NCBI RefSeq assembly: GCF_024802625.1
Contig: NZ_CP103371.1
Location: 1,798,001 to 1,862,000, forward strand
Direction: 5' to 3'
Length of the DNA: 64,000 bases
From: Massilia sp. H6
GTDB lineage: Bacteria > Pseudomonadota > Gammaproteobacteria > Burkholderiales > Burkholderiaceae_D
The translations under genes were made by a program, and so were the position numbers. The notes under the pieces were generated by a model. That model saw nothing but the letters and a program-made list of their open reading frames with translations, was not told where the DNA came from and ran no database searches. Of the stretch, positions 61,679 to 64,000 are shown in pieces. Positions within the stretch are counted from its first letter, which is position 1. Each line of letters starts with the position of its first letter.

Positions 61679-63826
61679 ATGTCCTATCAAGTCCTCGCCC
61701 GCAAATACCGTCCCAAGAACTTCGAAACGCTGGTTGGCCAGGAGCACGTCGTGCGCGCCCTGACCCATGCGCTGAAAACCGGACGCCTGCATCACGCCTA
61801 CTTGTTCACGGGCACGCGCGGGGTCGGCAAGACCACGCTGTCGCGCATCCTGGCCAAGTCGCTCAATTGCATCGGCCCGGACGGGCAGGGCGGTATCACG
61901 CCCGAGCCCTGTGGCGTTTGCGAAGCCTGCCGCGCGATCGATGCCGGGCGCTTTGTCGACTATATCGAAATGGACGCGGCGTCCAACCGCGGCGTCGACG
62001 AAATGGCACAGTTGCTGGAGCAGGCGGTGTATGCTCCGAGCAATGCGCGCTTCAAGGTCTACATGATCGACGAGGTGCACATGCTCACCAACCACGCGTT
62101 CAACGCGATGCTTAAAACGCTCGAAGAACCGCCGGCCCACGTCAAGTTCATCCTCGCCACCACCGACCCGCAAAAGATCCCGGTCACGGTGCTGTCGCGC
62201 TGCCTCCAGTTCAACCTCAAGCAAATGCCCCCTAGCCATATTGTGGGGCACCTCGACTACATCCTCGGGCAGGAAGGCGTGAGTTTCGAACAGCCCGCGC
62301 TGCGCCTGCTGGCGCAAGGCGCCCACGGCTCGATGCGCGACGCCCTGTCCCTCACCGACCAGGCAATCGCCTATGCTGCCGGCCAGGTCACGCTGGAAGC
62401 GGTGCAGGGCATGCTGGGCGCGCTCGACCAGTCCTACCTGGTACGCCTGCTCGATGCCCTGCTGGCACAAGACGGCGCCGACCTGATGGCGGTGGCCGAC
62501 GACATGGCCAGCCGCAGCCTGTCGTACAACGCTGCGCTGCAAGACCTCGGCACCCTGCTGCACCGGATCGCACTGGCGCAGTCGGTCCCTGCGGCGGTGC
62601 CGCAAGACCTGCCCGAACTGGCCGATATCCTGCGCCTGGGCGCAGCGTTCGATCCGCAAGAGGTGCAGTTGTATTACCAGATCGCGGTCCACGGCCGCAA
62701 CGAGATGGGCCTGGCACCCGACGAATACGCCGGCTTCACCATGACGCTACTGCGCATGCTGGCCTTCCGCCCGGGGCAGGGAGCTGCCGAGCCACCCGGC
62801 GCCGCCCGCCCTGACGCTGCGCCGGCACCGGCCGCGCGCGCCGCGGCAGTGGCTGCCGCCAGCCACGCCGCGGTAGCGCGTCCCGCGCCGCCGGCGCAAC
62901 AGCGGCCGGCTCCTGCCTCGTTTGCACCATCGGCGGCGCCGGCAGCGGTTCGTGCGGCGCCATCGGCACCATCGCCGTCGGCCCCTGCGCCCGCCATGAG
63001 CTCGGCGCGCGCCGCGATCGATGCGGCGCTGGAAGCTGCCCGCGCGGCTTCCGGGCGCCCGGGCGGCGGGGGCGGCATGCGCCGTCCGGCGCCCGAGCCG
63101 TCTCGTGCGGCAGCTCCTGCGCCAGCCGTACCGGCGTCGGCTCCGCTGCCACCTGCGGCGCCTGGCCCGGCGGCCGCGCTGCCCCAGGTCCGGTCGCCAG
63201 CGGCGAGCCCGCCGTGGGATAACGGCCAGCCGCGCGCCCAGGACCGCATGGCAGGCGCCCCGGCCGATGATGAGCCGCCGTCCTGGGTGACCGGGTTTTC
63301 CGACGATACCGCGCTGGCTTCGGACGCGCCGGCCGTGGCCGCCGCCCCGGTGCAGGCCGCCAGCGCGCCGGTGCGGGCCCCGGCCGCGCCGCCGCATGCC
63401 TACGTGCTCACGCCGGTGCCGGCGCTCGGCTGGGATGGCAATTGGCCGGCCCTGGCCGCCGCTCTGCCGCTGCGTGGCGTGTCCCAGCAACTGGCGCTGC
63501 AGACCGAACTCATCGAATGCAAGATGCACGACCATGCCGCGACTTTCCGCCTGCGCGTGCCGGTCGATACGCTGCGTGCCAGCGGCAACAGCGAGAAGCT
63601 GACCGCTGCGCTGCAAGAACATTTCCCGCAGGTGCGGGTAAGCCTCGACACCGAGCTCGGCCCTACCTGGTACACGGCGGCGGCAGAAGCCAAGGCCAAC
63701 CGCGAAGAGCGCCAGCGCCAGGCCGAGGCCGTGGTTGCGGGTGACCCCTTCGTGCAGGCCATGGAACAGGCATTCGGCGCGTTCGTCGTGCCCGGCTCGG
63801 TAAAGCCGTCCACACCGGCTGCCTGA
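61679..63826 (+). CDS. dnaX: DNA polymerase III subunit tau/gamma
   Basis: 715 residues. AAA+ clamp-loader ATPase: Walker [10 protein letters not shown] (K51), zinc Cys C64, C78, C81 and C84, DEVHML, and LSRC sensor segments. The third clamp-loader domain ends around residue 360. A long Ala/Pro-rich linker (about 365-560) precedes the tau-specific C-terminal domain (about 595-715) that binds polymerase alpha and DnaB. No A AAA AAG slip site was seen in the linker, so a short gamma form of the E. coli type is not predicted. It is 52 bp before ybaB. Confidence 0.95.
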   Translation: MSYQVLARKYRPKNFETLVGQEHVVRALTHALKTGRLHHAYLFTGTRGVGKTTLSRILAKSLNCIGPDGQGGITPEPCGVCEACRAIDAGRFVDYIEMDAASNRGVDEMAQLLEQAVYAPSNARFKVYMIDEVHMLTNHAFNAMLKTLEEPPAHVKFILATTDPQKIPVTVLSRCLQFNLKQMPPSHIVGHLDYILGQEGVSFEQPALRLLAQGAHGSMRDALSLTDQAIAYAAGQVTLEAVQGMLGALDQSYLVRLLDALLAQDGADLMAVADDMASRSLSYNAALQDLGTLLHRIALAQSVPAAVPQDLPELADILRLGAAFDPQEVQLYYQIAVHGRNEMGLAPDEYAGFTMTLLRMLAFRPGQGAAEPPGAARPDAAPAPAARAAAVAAASHAAVARPAPPAQQRPAPASFAPSAAPAAVRAAPSAPSPSAPAPAMSSARAAIDAALEAARAASGRPGGGGGMRRPAPEPSRAAAPAPAVPASAPLPPAAPGPAAALPQVRSPAASPPWDNGQPRAQDRMAGAPADDEPPSWVTGFSDDTALASDAPAVAAAPVQAASAPVRAPAAPPHAYVLTPVPALGWDGNWPALAAALPLRGVSQQLALQTELIECKMHDHAATFRLRVPVDTLRASGNSEKLTAALQEHFPQVRVSLDTELGPTWYTAAAEAKANREERQRQAEAVVAGDPFVQAMEQAFGAFVVPGSVKPSTPAA

Positions 63827-63878
63827 GCTTATTGAACCCCCCATACAACCCATCCCGAACTTTTTGGAGACCCCAACC

Positions 63879-64000
63879 ATGATGAAAAACCAGCTCGCAG
63901 GCTTGATGAAACAGGCGCAAGCCATGCAGGACAACATGAAGAAAGCCCAGGAGCAGTTGGCCCTGGTCGAAGTCGAAGGCCAATCGGGCGCTGGCCTGGT
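63879..64000 (+). CDS. ybaB: Nucleoid-associated protein YbaB/EbfC, partial
   Basis: The first 41 residues only, cut by the right edge: [20 protein letters not shown], then the helical start of the YbaB fold and [12 protein letters not shown]. The dnaX-ybaB order (recR usually next) is strongly conserved. Two adjacent ATG codons leave the exact start open. It binds DNA non-specifically. Confidence 0.93.
   Translation, partial: MMKNQLAGLMKQAQAMQDNMKKAQEQLALVEVEGQSGAGL

Noticed and set aside
60590-62692. 700-codon open frame on the minus strand
   Set aside because: It is antisense to the chemoreceptor and dnaX; such long shadows are normal in high-GC DNA. The same holds for long frames at 190-2124 (+), 4473-5987 (-), 41482-43023 (-), 50102-51646 (+) and 52855-54318 (+).
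62770-63370. Programmed frameshift in dnaX giving a gamma subunit
   Set aside because: No A-rich slip sequence was found in the linker; only repetitive Ala/Pro codons.
1-64000. CRISPR array, insertion sequence, prophage or integrative element
   Set aside because: No regular repeat-spacer pattern, transposase, integrase or phage structural gene was seen; a tRNA is present without an adjacent integrase.

Overview
The window looks like a chromosomal segment of a high-GC betaproteobacterium, most likely Oxalobacteraceae (Massilia/Telluria/Janthinobacterium group). That placement is an inference from protein flavour and from housekeeping blocks: ybgC-tolQRAB-pal-cpoB-tRNA-Lys; ZTP riboswitch-glyA-nrdR followed by minor pilins and ribD; ribBA-ribH-nusB; and dnaX-ybaB. 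No transposase, integrase, phage gene or CRISPR array was seen.

Region 1 (1-17216) is rich in metal and metalloid genes. On the minus strand, an arsenosugar-type operon reads mtnP-like phosphorylase, arsS radical SAM enzyme, a VTT membrane domain fused to a mercuric-reductase-like flavoprotein, and a glycosyltransferase cut by the left edge. Next come a DUF302 protein, a CusF-like periplasmic copper protein, a CopR/CusR-CusS two-component pair and a cusCBA copper/silver efflux operon. Two near-identical inverted repeats (ATGAC-N6-GTCAT) lie before copR and before cusC. A 19-cysteine Csp-like copper storage protein, an ECF sigma/anti-sigma pair, a DUF6789 membrane protein, a semialdehyde dehydrogenase and a Met-rich EF-hand protein follow.

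Region 2 (17418-34568) is accessory and sensory. It holds a BCCT transporter, a thioredoxin-fold peroxiredoxin-like protein, a TonB receptor/YfiR/CHASE8-GGDEF-EAL locus, MarC with a porin, a diguanylate cyclase, a sulfide/persulfide-type operon (MBL-rhodanese plus two YeeE/YedE half-transporters) preceded by a perfect 18-bp palindrome, a PAS hybrid histidine kinase, and three small hydrophilic proteins of unknown function.

Region 3 (34728-64000) is largely housekeeping. It contains tRNA-Lys, the Tol-Pal operon with a terminator between pal and cpoB, a YdfG-like dehydrogenase, ZTP-riboswitch-controlled glyA, nrdR, a five-gene minor pilin operon, and riboflavin genes in two blocks. An M16 protease and a receiver-GAF-PAS-GGDEF-EAL protein sit on the opposite strand between the riboflavin blocks. 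A lytic transglycosylase, ubiD, the SRP RNA, a chemoreceptor, dnaX and the start of ybaB complete the window.

The items most worth follow-up are the arsenosugar operon with its membrane-flavoprotein fusion, the paired copper-regulator boxes, the palindrome before the persulfide operon, the TonB-YfiR-cyclic-di-GMP locus, and the ZTP riboswitch.
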